A stretch of DNA of 42,982 nt from Mesorhizobium tianshanense (GTDB lineage Bacteria; Pseudomonadota; Alphaproteobacteria; Rhizobiales; Rhizobiaceae), in the NCBI RefSeq assembly GCF_007830515.1, contig NZ_VLKT01000056.1, forward strand, positions 1-42,982. The letters are read 5' to 3'. The notes under the pieces are model-generated. The model saw nothing but the letters and a program-made list of their open reading frames with translations. It was not told where the DNA came from and made no database searches. A program made the translations under genes and the position numbers. Within the stretch, counting starts at the first letter, position 1; the number at the start of each line of letters is the position of its first letter. Shown here piece by piece: positions 15,882 to 24,319 of this stretch.

Positions 15882-17157
15882 ATGAGCGGTGGGCATGTCG
15901 CTCCGGCACGGAGGCCGCGCGTCGTGATCATTGGGGCCGGATTCGGCGGCATCAACGCGGCAATCGGGCTGAAGAAGGCGGACGTCGAAGTGACCGTCAT
16001 CGACCGCCGCAATTACCACCTTTTTCAGCCGCTGCTCTACCAAGTCGCCACTGCTGGCCTGTCGCCCGCCCAAATCGCCATGCCGATCCGACACATACTG
16101 AGGCGCCAGAAGAATGCGACCGTGCTGATGGACAAGGTCGATGACATCGACAAGGACGCGCGTCTGGTGATCACGGGGAGCCGGCGCGTCCCCTATGACT
16201 GCCTCGTCGTCGCCACCGGCGCGCGGCATGCCTATTTCGGCCATGACGACTGGGAGGAGTTGGCGCCCGGCTTGAAGACTATCGGCGACGCAACCGAGGT
16301 CCGTGCCCGCATCCTCGCGGCCTTCGAGAAGGCGGGGGTGAACGAAGACCCCACCTCGCGCGCCAGGCTGCTGACCTTTGTGATCGTCGGCGGTGGGCCG
16401 ACCGGCGTCGAGCTCGCCGGCGCGATCGCCGAGTTGGCGCGCAAGGCGATCGTCAGCGAGTTCCGCCGTATCGACTCCTCGACCGCTCGTATTGTGTTGG
16501 CCGAAGCCGGACCGCGTATGCTACCGGCATTTCCGGAAAGCCTGTCGGCGTCGGCAAAGAAGCAGCCGGAAAGGCTCGGCGTCGAGGTGCGGCTCGGCCA
16601 GGCCGTGACGCAATGCGACGAGAACGGCGTCGTGCTGGCTGATGGCCGTGCGATCGCGTCGGCCTGCGTGTTGTGGGCAGCCGGCGTGCAGGCTTCGCGC
16701 GCCGCCAAGTGGCTGAAGGCCGAACCCGACCGCTCCGGCCGCGTTATCGTCTGCGAGGATCTAAGTCTGCCGGCGCATCCTGAGGTCTTCGTCATTGGCG
16801 ACACCGCCTTCGTGGTGGGCGAGGACGGCAAGCCGGTGCCGGGTATTGCGCCGGCGGCCAAGCAGATGGGTAAATATGTCGCCAAGGCTGATCAAGGGGC
16901 GGCTTGCGGGAAGACCGATCGGTCCGTTCCGCTACACCGACTATGGCAACCTCGCTACGATCGGCCGCAAGGCAGCCGTCGCCGATTTCGGCTGGATCAG
17001 GCTGAGCGGGTTCATCGCCTGGCTGCTGTGGAGCTTTGCGCACCTCTGGTTCCTGGTCGGCTTCCGCAACCGCATCGTCGTTTTCCTCGATTGGGCATGG
17101 GCCTATGTCACATTCGACCGCGGTGCACGCCTAATCACCGAACGACGCAGCACCTGA
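15882..17157 (+). pseudogene. ndh: Type II NADH dehydrogenase (NDH-2) with a +1 frameshift
   Basis: The first 340 or so residues are a clear NDH-2: FAD motif VVIIGAGFGGINAA, FQPLLYQVATAGLSP, NAD motif FVIVGGGPTGVELAG and a VFVIGDTA FAD segment. At about 16886 the sequence AAGGCTGATC replaces the expected AAG-CTG-ATC, one G too many. The next frame resumes with LIKGRLAG and FRYTDYGNLATIGRKAAV, and then the hydrophobic C-terminal membrane anchor (GFIAWLLWSFAHLWFLVGF). Restored, it would be a normal-length enzyme of about 424 residues that passes electrons from NADH to quinone. Without correction the protein loses its quinone-site and anchor region and runs on to 17312. The start at 15882 is the ATG nearest the fold. 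This is either a true lesion or an assembly error. Confidence 0.85.
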
Positions 17158-17456
17158 TAGAGTCCCTTCCTGCGGATCGAACTCGGCCGCGACCAGTGGC
17201 GCTGCTCCTGCTGGCGGATCTGTCCACGGCTGGCTTCGGGCGGCTCACCTGGGAGCGCGGACGCAGTGCGATAAGTCAAAAGCCAAATGCATCTTCCCAG
17301 ATTGCGCGGTGAGGCACAAAGGACGGTGACAGATGCACTCGCCCAAAGACCAGATAGCGCGGGACGCTGACTCAGCACAGCGCGAACATCTCCCCTCAAG
17401 CATACAGGTTAGCACGTTCGGATCGCATCGAAGCCGTTCTCGGGAGCGGTCGTCGC

Positions 17457-18835
17457 CTAAACCTTCGGCTCCATTGCACCGATCACAGTTGGGATGAGCT
17501 CTGAGACCGTTGGATGGATCGGCACAGCCCACTGAAATTCCCGATATGGCGTGCCGGCGTTGATGGCATCGAGTATGCCGTGGACGGCCTCGCCGCCGCC
17601 TGGCCCCAGGATCGCGGCGCCGAGGATTTTGCCCGTCTCGGCATTCGCGACGACCTTCATGAATCCAAGCGTCTCGCCCTTCTCGACAGCGCGCCCGACA
17701 CGCGTCATCGGCCGCGTGCCGACGAGAGCGGACAGACCGGCTCTCCGCGCTTCCGCCTCACTCATCCCAGCGCGCCCCAGCGGCGGATCGATGTAGAGCG
17801 CATAGCCCGGCACCCGGTCGCTGACCTTGCGGGCTTCGCCGTCGAGCAGATTGGCTGCGACGATTTCGAAATCGTTGTATGCCGTGTGGGTAAAAGCACC
17901 GCGGCCGTTGCATTCGCCGAGCGCGAAGACACCTCCGACATTGGTTGAGAGACGGTCGTCGACCGTGACGAAGCCGCGAGCGTCCCGCGTGATTCCTGCC
18001 TCCTCGAGGCCGAGGTCTTCCGTGTTGGGGCGGCGCCCGACAGCGAGTAGCACGTGACTGCCGACCACGTCGCGGGGCTCGCGCGCACAGTGAAGGCCGA
18101 CGCGGATTTCATCGCCGTGTGGCTCGAAGCGGATACATTCGGCGTCGAGTCTGATCGTAATACCTTCGCGTTCGAGAATGTCTTTGATCGAGGCGGAGAC
18201 GTCTTCGTCCTCGCGCGAGACCAAACGGGGACCTTTCTCCACGACGGTGACGTCGGCGCCGAAACGGCGGAACATCTGGGCGAATTCGAGCCCGACATAG
18301 CTACCACCTACCACGACAAGATGGCGCGGCACCTGATCCAGCGCCACCATGTCGGTGTTGTCGAGGACCTTGACCAGTCGATGCCGGGTATATCCGGCCT
18401 CGCCGCCCGGCCGCCGACGTTGATGAATACCCTCGGCGCCGAGAGCGTTTCGCCGCCGACCTCGACCGCGTGCGGTCCGATAAACCGGGCATGGCCCCGG
18501 ATAACGGTGCAGTTCTCCATACCGGTCAGCCAGTTCTCGAGGCCCGAACGGGCATCGAGCGATATTTTGGCTGCACGCGCGTGGCCCTTCTTCATGTCAA
18601 CTGCGATCTCGCCTTCCAACGAGACGCCGTAGTCGTTCGCGCGCCGGGCGAGATGCGCGGCATAAGCGCTGGCGACCATCGTTTTGGTGGGCATACAGCC
18701 GGTGTTGACGCAGGTCCCGCCGAAGAATTTGCGCTCGATCAGAGCGACCTTGAGACCTGCGGCTGTCAAGCGTCCAGCCAGGGAGGGTCCCGCTTGCCCG
18801 GCTCCTATGATGATGGCGTCGAAGCTATCGTTCAT
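17457..18835 (-). pseudogene. MerA/RclA-like pyridine nucleotide-disulfide oxidoreductase, frameshifted
   Basis: The gene is split over two frames (18835 to 18308, and 18350 to 17457). The first half has FAD motif IIIGAGQAGPSLAGRL and the redox-active pair GGTCVNTGCMPTKT. The second half has the NAD motif VVVGGSYVGLEFAQMF, a second FAD motif (GVFALGECNGRGAF) and the dimerisation domain. At about 18375 one base is missing between PGID and VKVLDNTDMVALDQ. Corrected, it would have about 459 residues, the family norm. Such proteins include mercuric reductases and RclA, a copper reductase of hypochlorite resistance. There is no N-terminal HMA domain and no C-terminal Cys pair, so mercury reduction is unlikely. 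It is last in the leftward redox operon. Its C-terminal region is duplicated at 11928-12287. Confidence 0.85.
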
Positions 18836-19035
18836 GACACGCCTCCTAGGACCTGCGCAGCGCCATGATCGCAATCGCGATCTCGAACGGTGCCGCGGGC
18901 AGGCTGCGGTCGAAACCGCCGGCGAGCCTTGCGCGCCGCGCCGTCCAGCGTCCCGATGAGGGCGCCGACCGGGCCGCCGATCAGTCCGGCGACGTAGCGG
19001 GTCGGCATTAAATCGAAATTGGAAGATCCGGTCAT
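18832..19035 (-). pseudogene. Small operon protein, probably frameshifted
   Basis: The frame starts MTGSSNFDLMPTRYVAGLIG and then turns Arg-rich. After about codon 33 the plus-one frame is far more protein-like and has much higher GC at third positions: LAGGFDRSLPAAPFEIAIAI, then MALRRS and TAG at the AGGAGG ribosome site of the flavoprotein gene. This points to a one-base insertion near 18930. As written, the annotated frame ends in a TGA overlapping the flavoprotein ATG. It lies between the ferredoxin-reductase-like and flavoprotein genes in the leftward operon. The function is unknown; it would be about 62 residues with Gly-rich hydrophobic stretches. Confidence 0.5.
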
Positions 19036-19048
19036 AGCGGTCTCCTGA

Positions 19049-19822
19049 CTAGCGCTTCAAGGCGCCGGCAAGTCGCCGGACCTCCGCTTGTACGTCGGTC
19101 GCGCCGTAGCGTTCAGTCTTGATTATGGCCGGATCTATTCCGGCCGCGATCGTTCCCTCGGCCGCTGTCTCGACGAACGGATGTGAACCGCAGATCATAA
19201 CCTGGCGCACCGGCATCTTCATGGCCCCGACGATGCCAGCGATGAATTCGGTATCAATACGGCCAGCCCGGAATGGATGCGCTCCGGCCTCACGTGTCAG
19301 TGCCACCATCAGGCTGAAGCCGTCGCCTGAAGCCGCCAATTTCGAAAGCTCGTCAAAGAACAGTAGATCCTCGCGTAACCGGGCCGAAAACACCAAAACT
19401 ACCGGTACCTGCGATACAATTGCTGCTCGGTGACGCAGCATCGACATGAATGGTGCCACGCCCGAGCCGCCGCCAATGAAAAGCACCGGGCCGCCGTCCT
19501 CAGGGCTCCAGTTGAAGTGTCCACCGATAGGGCCGCCTATCTCAATTTCATCTTCCACCTGCGCGACGTCATGCATGAAGGGTGAGACCTCGCCGTCATC
19601 AAACCTTTCAATCGCGAGTTCGAGCTCTTCTGCTGTGCCAAGCCCTGGCGCGGAGGCGATCGAGTAGCTGCGTTGGGCGCGATAACCGTCTGGTGCCGTC
19701 AGCCGCAGCAAAACGTGCTGACCGGGCCGGAACGAAAAGGGCTCCGGGCGACGAAAGAAGAAGCTTTTCACGCGCGGCGACAGCGTCTCGATACGTGTAA
19801 TGATCGCGTTTTGCCAGTTCAT
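19049..19822 (-). CDS. Ferredoxin-NADP reductase-like FAD/NAD(P) oxidoreductase
   Basis: The 257-residue protein has an FAD-binding barrel with the RxYS motif (AQRSYSIASAP) and the GGxxS-type loop, followed by an NAD-binding half (GGPVLFIGGGSGVAPFMSML) and CGSHPFVETA near the end. The ferredoxin-reductase family moves electrons between NAD(P)H and a partner protein. In rhizobia this gene type often follows the sulfite-oxidase-like gene, as here (7-bp gap), suggesting it reduces that molybdenum enzyme or takes electrons from it. The frame is open to 20092, but that extension overlaps the neighbour; the ATG at 19822 matches the fold. A C-terminal remnant of a paralogue lies at 9945-10080. Confidence 0.9.
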   Translation of the reverse strand: MNWQNAIITRIETLSPRVKSFFFRRPEPFSFRPGQHVLLRLTAPDGYRAQRSYSIASAPGLGTAEELELAIERFDDGEVSPFMHDVAQVEDEIEIGGPIGGHFNWSPEDGGPVLFIGGGSGVAPFMSMLRHRAAIVSQVPVVLVFSARLREDLLFFDELSKLAASGDGFSLMVALTREAGAHPFRAGRIDTEFIAGIVGAMKMPVRQVMICGSHPFVETAAEGTIAAGIDPAIIKTERYGATDVQAEVRRLAGALKR

Positions 19823-19829
19823 GGATGTG

Positions 19830-20435
19830 TCAATCGTTCGTGTAGCGCTGTTCCCGCCACGGATCCCCGTAGCGGTGGTAGCCGCGCAGTTCCCAGAATC
19901 CCAGCTCGTCCTTCTGGGTGAACTGCAGCCCGTTGATCCACTTGGCCGACTTCCAGAAATAAAGATGCGGCACGAGCAGTCGCGACGGCCCGCCATGGTC
20001 GGGCGGGATCGGCTTTCCTTCATAGCGCAGCGCAACCATAGCCTTGCCGACGACGAGGTCGGCGGTCGGCACATTGGTGGTGTAGCCGTCATAGGAATGG
20101 GCGAACGTGAAGCCGGTCGGCGGCTCGATGCCGGCGTCGCCGAGGATGTCGTCCACCAGCACTCCCTCCCACGCCGTGTCGAACTTCGACCATGTGGTCA
20201 CGCAATGGATGTCGCGCGTCATCCTGGTCTGCGGCAGCGCGTTGAATTCGGTCCAGTTCCAGCTCTTCACCGGCCTGATGCCGTCCTTCAGCGTGAACGA
20301 CCAGTCCTCCGTTTTGATGCGTGGCGTCGGCCCGGCCGTGAGCACCGGGAAATCCGCGACGACATGCTGACCCGGCGGAAGACGCATCGACTGATCGAAA
20401 TTGCCCGCCTTGCCCGCAAAGCCCCGTGTCACCAT
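19830..20435 (-). CDS. Sulfite-oxidase-like molybdopterin oxidoreductase
   Basis: The 201-residue protein belongs to the oxidoreductase molybdopterin-binding family (sulfite oxidase/MsrP/YedY-like). The expected molybdenum-ligand Cys is in IHCVTTWSKFDTAWEG, and the substrate/cofactor region shows SYDGYTTNVP and GGPSRLLVPHLYFWKSAKW. No Tat or Sec signal is visible, so it appears cytosolic, unlike MsrP. The C-terminal GYHRYGDPWREQRY is typical of the rhizobial subgroup found next to a ferredoxin-reductase-like gene. It overlaps the upstream LolA-like gene by 7 bp. The substrate is unknown; reduction of oxidised sulfur compounds is a family-based guess and fits the methionine sulfoxide reductases at 36 kb. 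Confidence 0.88.
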   Translation of the reverse strand: MVTRGFAGKAGNFDQSMRLPPGQHVVADFPVLTAGPTPRIKTEDWSFTLKDGIRPVKSWNWTEFNALPQTRMTRDIHCVTTWSKFDTAWEGVLVDDILGDAGIEPPTGFTFAHSYDGYTTNVPTADLVVGKAMVALRYEGKPIPPDHGGPSRLLVPHLYFWKSAKWINGLQFTQKDELGFWELRGYHRYGDPWREQRYTND

Positions 20436-21196
20436 GGCGATACCCCTTTCTGGTTTTGAACGGTTGGTAAGGATGAAGAGAAGAAGTTCACGTCGCCGAT
20501 GTCGATGGAGACCAACAGCATGTTCAGGATGGGGCGACGATCCGGCCCGCGCGCATAAGCACGACGCTTGGTCGGTAGACGAATACCGTCGGCCTCAGCA
20601 TAGGTTGACGTTAACTGCGCGGCGGCTAAGCCGCCTGCAATGTTCACAGTGTAGTCATGGCGGCGCAGCATCAGGTCTTCACCGAAGTAGAAGTCCTGAA
20701 CGAGGCAATGCGTCTCAATCGAACCAGGAAAGCAAGCGCGCAGCACTCGCCACGTCTCTTCGCCTTCCCGCCACGGCTCAGTCTCCTCGACCCGAACGCC
20801 GTCCATCGCAAGAAGGAAGGGTGTGGCTAGATAGGTCCACAGGGCCTCGCCGTTGAAATAGGCTCGATGCAGTGGGTCCCAAGGCGTATTCATCTGGTGG
20901 CCCGCAAACGAATCCCTGGGTGCGTGGCGCTCAGCAACCAGCGCGCCATCGAGCTTCTCAATGGCGATCCGCTCGGGCGTAAACATCGTGCGCTGATCGG
21001 GAGCTCCATAGGGCGATACGGACGAGCGTTCCTCATGCAACCACACGGCCATGCGGCGCGGGGCTGAATCCTGCAGCACGCCTTTGAGCGCGAACAAGCC
21101 CCCGCCGCTTACGATCGTGGCCTCGACCTTTTCGTAGCGCGTCCAGCGGTCCACCCCACCGTGTGCGTCCAGAATTCTGGCAAGCAGCTCGTTCAT
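20429..21196 (-). CDS. Conserved hypothetical protein, LolA-like fold suspected
   Basis: The 255-residue protein starts MNELLARILDAHGGVDRW and has many antiparallel-sheet-like segments with paired aromatics (FTPERIAIEKLDG, WDPLHRAYFNGEALWTY, CLVQDFYFGEDLMLRRHDY). The DAHGG-W opening and the FYFxxxxLMLRRHDY stretch recall LolA/LppX-type proteins of unknown function. There is no signal peptide. It sits between the molybdenum subunit gene (14-bp gap) and the sulfite-oxidase-like gene (7-bp overlap), so it is certainly part of the operon. It may help cofactor insertion or bind a hydrophobic substrate; neither is shown. Confidence 0.75.
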   Translation of the reverse strand: MNELLARILDAHGGVDRWTRYEKVEATIVSGGGLFALKGVLQDSAPRRMAVWLHEERSSVSPYGAPDQRTMFTPERIAIEKLDGALVAERHAPRDSFAGHQMNTPWDPLHRAYFNGEALWTYLATPFLLAMDGVRVEETEPWREGEETWRVLRACFPGSIETHCLVQDFYFGEDLMLRRHDYTVNIAGGLAAAQLTSTYAEADGIRLPTKRRAYARGPDRRPILNMLLVSIDIGDVNFFSSSLPTVQNQKGVSPW

Positions 21197-21209
21197 CCCG
21201 TATTTCCGT

Positions 21210-23414
21210 TCATACCGGCTGCTTCAAGGCGGAGGCCTCGACGGGCAGCTTTCGCAGGCGCTTGCCGGTGGCCGCGAAGATCGCATTGGTAACGGCGGGG
21301 CCGATGGCCGAAGTTCCGGCCTCGCCCATGCCGCCTGGCAACTCCTGGCTTTGCACGATGTGGACCTCGATATTCGGCGCCTCGTCCATGCGCAGGATTT
21401 GGTAAGTGTCGAAGTTGCCCTGCTCGACGCGGCCGTCCTTGAGCGTGATCTCGCCATAGAGCGCCGCGGTGATGCCGAATATGATCCCGCCCTGAATCTG
21501 AGCCGCGACAGTGTCGGGATTGACAGCTGTGCCACAATCGACCGCGCAGACGACGCGCCGAACGCGAACTGTGCCGTCCTTCGCTACTTCAACCTCGGCA
21601 ATCTGCGCCATGTGGGTTGCAAACGCGTTCTGTAGTGAGACCCCCCGGCCGACCCGTGGCGGCAACCTCTCCCCCCAGCCGATCCTTTCGGCGGCGAGCG
21701 CGAGGACAGCCTTAGCCCGAGGCGTCTTGTCGAGCAGCGCGAGCCGGTATGCGACCGGGTCTTGCTTCACGGCCGCCGCCAGCTCGTCCATGAAGCTTTC
21801 GACCACAAAGACATTGCGCGAGGGTCCGACACTGCGCCAAAACGCGGTCGGAATGCCAGGCGGCTCCACCCGCACATACTCGACGTGCAGGTTCGGGAGG
21901 TCGTAAACGAGGTCGATGGCGCCTTCGGTCGTGTCTGGATCGAGACCATTGTTGAACGCGGGCGGCAGGTATCTCGCGATGACCGACGAGCCGGCATAGT
22001 GGTTGTTCCAGGCGACCGGCATTCCCATGCCGTCGAGGCCGGCGGACAGCCGGTGGGCGAACATCGGCCGATACATGTCGTGTTGGATGTCTTCTTCACG
22101 CGTCCACACGACCTTGACGGGGCCGTCGACGTGTTTGGCAATCTCCACAGCGCGAGCGATCCAGTCTGCCTCGAGCCTGCGGCCGAAACCGCCGCCGATC
22201 AGGTGATTGTGCACGACGACCTTGTCCAATGGCAGGCCAGCGGTTTCCGCAGCAGTCGCCTGGGCCTTTGCGAGGGCTTGCGTGCCAACCCAGATCTCGC
22301 AGCCATCCTCGCGCAGATGGACCGTGCAGTTCATCGGCTCCATAGTCGCATGCGCGAGGAACGGAAGCCGATAGGTTGCCTCGACCTTGGTGGCGGCGCC
22401 CGCCATCGCGTGGTCGACATCGCCAATGTTTTCCGCAACGGCTCCCGGCGTGAGCAACGCCTCGTCGAGTTCGGCGGCGATCGCTTCGGTGGTGAGCCTG
22501 GCGTGCGGCCCGTCGTCCCATTCAGTGACCAGTGCCTCGAGGCCCTTCTTCGCCGCGCCCATGTGGTCGGCCACCACGGCGACAGCGTCGTCGAGCCTCA
22601 CAATCTGACGCACGCCATTGATAGCCTTGGCCGCCGTATCGTCGACGCTTTTCAACCGACCGCCGAAGACCGGCGACTGGGCAAGGGTCGCGACCTTCAC
22701 CCCGGGCGGGCGAACGTCAATGCCGAAGACCGCCGTTCCGTTCACCTTCGCGGGCGTGTCGAGGCGCTTGGCCGGCGTGCCGATGAGGTTGAAGTCCTGC
22801 GGTCGCTTTAGCGCGACGTTTTCGGGAACAGGCATTCGTGCCGCTTCCGCGGCAAGCTCGCCGTAGCTCAAGCGCCGTCCCGTCGCCTCGTGAATCACCT
22901 CACCGCGTTCCGCGTGGCAGCTCGTCGGGTCGACATTCCAGTGTCTCGCCGCCGCGGTCACAAGCATGTTCCTCGCGACAGCACCGGCCTGGCGGAGCGG
23001 CTGCCATGCCCCGCGGATGGCATTTGAGTTGCCGGTCGCCTGAATTCCCAGCAACGGGTTCACGTAAAGCTTTTCGTTGGGCGGAGCATGTTCCAGCCGA
23101 ATCTGTTGGAGCTCCACCTCCAGCTCTTCAGCGATTAGCATTGGTATCGCCGTATAGGTGCCCTGACCCATTTCGACGTAAGGCATAATCAGGACGATCT
23201 TGCCGTCACTGCCGATCCGGACAAAGGCGTTCGGCGTGAAGACATTGTCGGCGGCGGCTTCGGCTTCGCCGGTTGCGAACGGCAGGCGAAGACTCAGCAC
23301 CAGACCTCCGCCCGCAGCGGCGCCGGCCCGGAGAAAGTTGCGCCGGGAGAGGGTGTTCACCGAGGGCGGTTCGCTCGGACCGGAAACTCGGGGTGCCTGT
23401 TGATCGACTATCAT
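21210..23414 (-). CDS. Isoquinoline 1-oxidoreductase-like molybdopterin subunit (Tat-exported)
   Basis: The 734-residue protein is a xanthine-dehydrogenase-family molybdenum-binding subunit of the IorB type. An N-terminal Tat signal (LSRRNFLRAGAAAGGG) is followed by aldehyde-oxidase repeats: EMGQGTYTAIPMLIAEEL, GGGFGRRLEADW and the catalytic Glu in LPGGMGEAGTSAIG. Together with the 2Fe-2S subunit just upstream (14-bp gap) it would hydroxylate N-heterocycles or oxidise aldehydes in the periplasm and pass electrons to a cytochrome; no cytochrome gene is present here. A longer frame to 23816 overlaps the 2Fe-2S gene and is Arg-rich, so the ATG at 23414 is preferred. A long opposite-strand frame at 21762-22811 is a shadow. 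Confidence 0.92.
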   Translation of the reverse strand: MIVDQQAPRVSGPSEPPSVNTLSRRNFLRAGAAAGGGLVLSLRLPFATGEAEAAADNVFTPNAFVRIGSDGKIVLIMPYVEMGQGTYTAIPMLIAEELEVELQQIRLEHAPPNEKLYVNPLLGIQATGNSNAIRGAWQPLRQAGAVARNMLVTAAARHWNVDPTSCHAERGEVIHEATGRRLSYGELAAEAARMPVPENVALKRPQDFNLIGTPAKRLDTPAKVNGTAVFGIDVRPPGVKVATLAQSPVFGGRLKSVDDTAAKAINGVRQIVRLDDAVAVVADHMGAAKKGLEALVTEWDDGPHARLTTEAIAAELDEALLTPGAVAENIGDVDHAMAGAATKVEATYRLPFLAHATMEPMNCTVHLREDGCEIWVGTQALAKAQATAAETAGLPLDKVVVHNHLIGGGFGRRLEADWIARAVEIAKHVDGPVKVVWTREEDIQHDMYRPMFAHRLSAGLDGMGMPVAWNNHYAGSSVIARYLPPAFNNGLDPDTTEGAIDLVYDLPNLHVEYVRVEPPGIPTAFWRSVGPSRNVFVVESFMDELAAAVKQDPVAYRLALLDKTPRAKAVLALAAERIGWGERLPPRVGRGVSLQNAFATHMAQIAEVEVAKDGTVRVRRVVCAVDCGTAVNPDTVAAQIQGGIIFGITAALYGEITLKDGRVEQGNFDTYQILRMDEAPNIEVHIVQSQELPGGMGEAGTSAIGPAVTNAIFAATGKRLRKLPVEASALKQPV

Positions 23415-23428
23415 GGCTGACCCTCCTC

Positions 23429-23884
23429 TCAGGTCGCTGCGGCCTGCTTGATGGCTTCGCGAATGCGGGCATAGGTTCCGCAGCGGCAAATGTTGCCCGA
23501 CATTGCGTCGTCGATTTCGGCATCGGTTGGATTGGCGTTGGTGGCGAGGAGGTCCGCAGCAGACATGATCTGGCCCGACTGGCAGTAGCCGCACTGAACG
23601 ACTTCCCGATCGAGCCAGGCCTTCTGGATCCTTGCGCCCACCACCGTCGCGCCGATTGCCTCGATCGTCGTGATCTCGGAGGTTCCGACGCTGTCGATGG
23701 GCGTGACGCAGGAGCGGATGGCGACCCCGTCGACATGCACGGTGCAGGCACCGCAGAGCGCCATACCGCAGCCGAATTTCGTGCCGGTCATGCCAAGCAC
23801 GTCCCGCAGCACCCACAACAAAGGAGTGTCGTCGTCGACATCCACGATATGCGCCTGGCCGTTGACTTTGATGGTGAAGATCAT
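23429..23884 (-). CDS. 2Fe-2S subunit of an isoquinoline 1-oxidoreductase-like enzyme
   Basis: The 151-residue protein has the two iron-sulfur motifs of the family: a plant-ferredoxin cluster (GTKFGCGMALCGACTVHVDG, with a later Cys in RSCVTP) and a helical cluster (CGYCQSGQIM and GNICRCGTYARIREAI). It carries electrons from the molybdenum centre of the partner subunit. There is no signal peptide, as expected for export in complex with the Tat-bearing partner. The ATG at 23884 begins at the fold; a frame extends 14 codons further to 23926. It is the first gene of the seven-gene leftward redox operon, with promoter motif copy D about 146 bp upstream. Confidence 0.93.
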   Translation of the reverse strand: MIFTIKVNGQAHIVDVDDDTPLLWVLRDVLGMTGTKFGCGMALCGACTVHVDGVAIRSCVTPIDSVGTSEITTIEAIGATVVGARIQKAWLDREVVQCGYCQSGQIMSAADLLATNANPTDAEIDDAMSGNICRCGTYARIREAIKQAAAT

Positions 23885-24025
23885 GGCGTCCTCTGCTGCA
23901 TGGCGGCGATCGTCCGTATTGTCCACGGGTGCTGCATCCGAGTTGTCGACGCGAGCCGGTTAGTTAGTGCCCACACCTTGGAATCTCGCCTGGCCCGGCG
24001 CACAAGATCGACTGTTCTGCGACAA

Positions 24026-24059
24026 CAAATCTATTGCACGATGGTGTCGCCGATACGTT
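24026..24059 (-). promoter_or_regulatory. Shared palindromic promoter motif, copy D (toward the redox operon)
   Basis: On the minus strand it reads AACGTATCGGCGACACC, six bases, then CAATAGATTTG. The later block ACAGTCGATCT is shared with copies A and F. Copy E lies 80 bp to the right in the opposite orientation, forming a back-to-back pair. Confidence 0.75.
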
Positions 24060-24138
24060 GGTATTGTTCGCGCGCAGGAATTCCAACTTATTGATCGCGG
24101 CCGGCGAAGACACCTGGCAGACTTCGTTTGCCAATACC

Positions 24139-24172
24139 AAAGTATTGGTGACACCATCGCACTATCGATTCA
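24139..24172 (+). promoter_or_regulatory. Shared palindromic promoter motif, copy E (toward quinone reductase)
   Basis: It reads AAAGTATTGGTGACACC, then after six bases CTATCG in place of CAATAG, so the downstream box is degraded while the palindrome is kept. CCAATACC precedes it. The box lies 152 bp before the quinone reductase ATG. Confidence 0.65.
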
Positions 24173-24319
24173 GCGCGACTCCTCTGGCATGCTGGGCCGC
24201 ATCCGGTGTCATATCAGTCAGACACGAGATACTTTGAAGGAAAACAACAGTCGCGACCTCCAACAGGCGCGAATACCTCTGCGAAAAATTGGCCGGCTCG
24301 TTCACTCAAGGAGCATGAA

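Noticed and set aside
17457..18835. Calling the flavoprotein a mercuric reductase
   Set aside because: The C-terminal Cys pair and HMA domain of MerA are missing and there are no other mer genes; RclA-like is equally possible.
21762..22811. Long plus-strand frame of about 349 codons
   Set aside because: It lies opposite the molybdenum subunit gene, whose conserved motifs run through the whole stretch. Long antisense frames are usual in GC-rich DNA.
23415..23816. Longer start for the molybdenum subunit gene
   Set aside because: It overlaps the 2Fe-2S gene almost entirely and its sequence is low-complexity Arg-rich. The Tat signal begins just after 23414.
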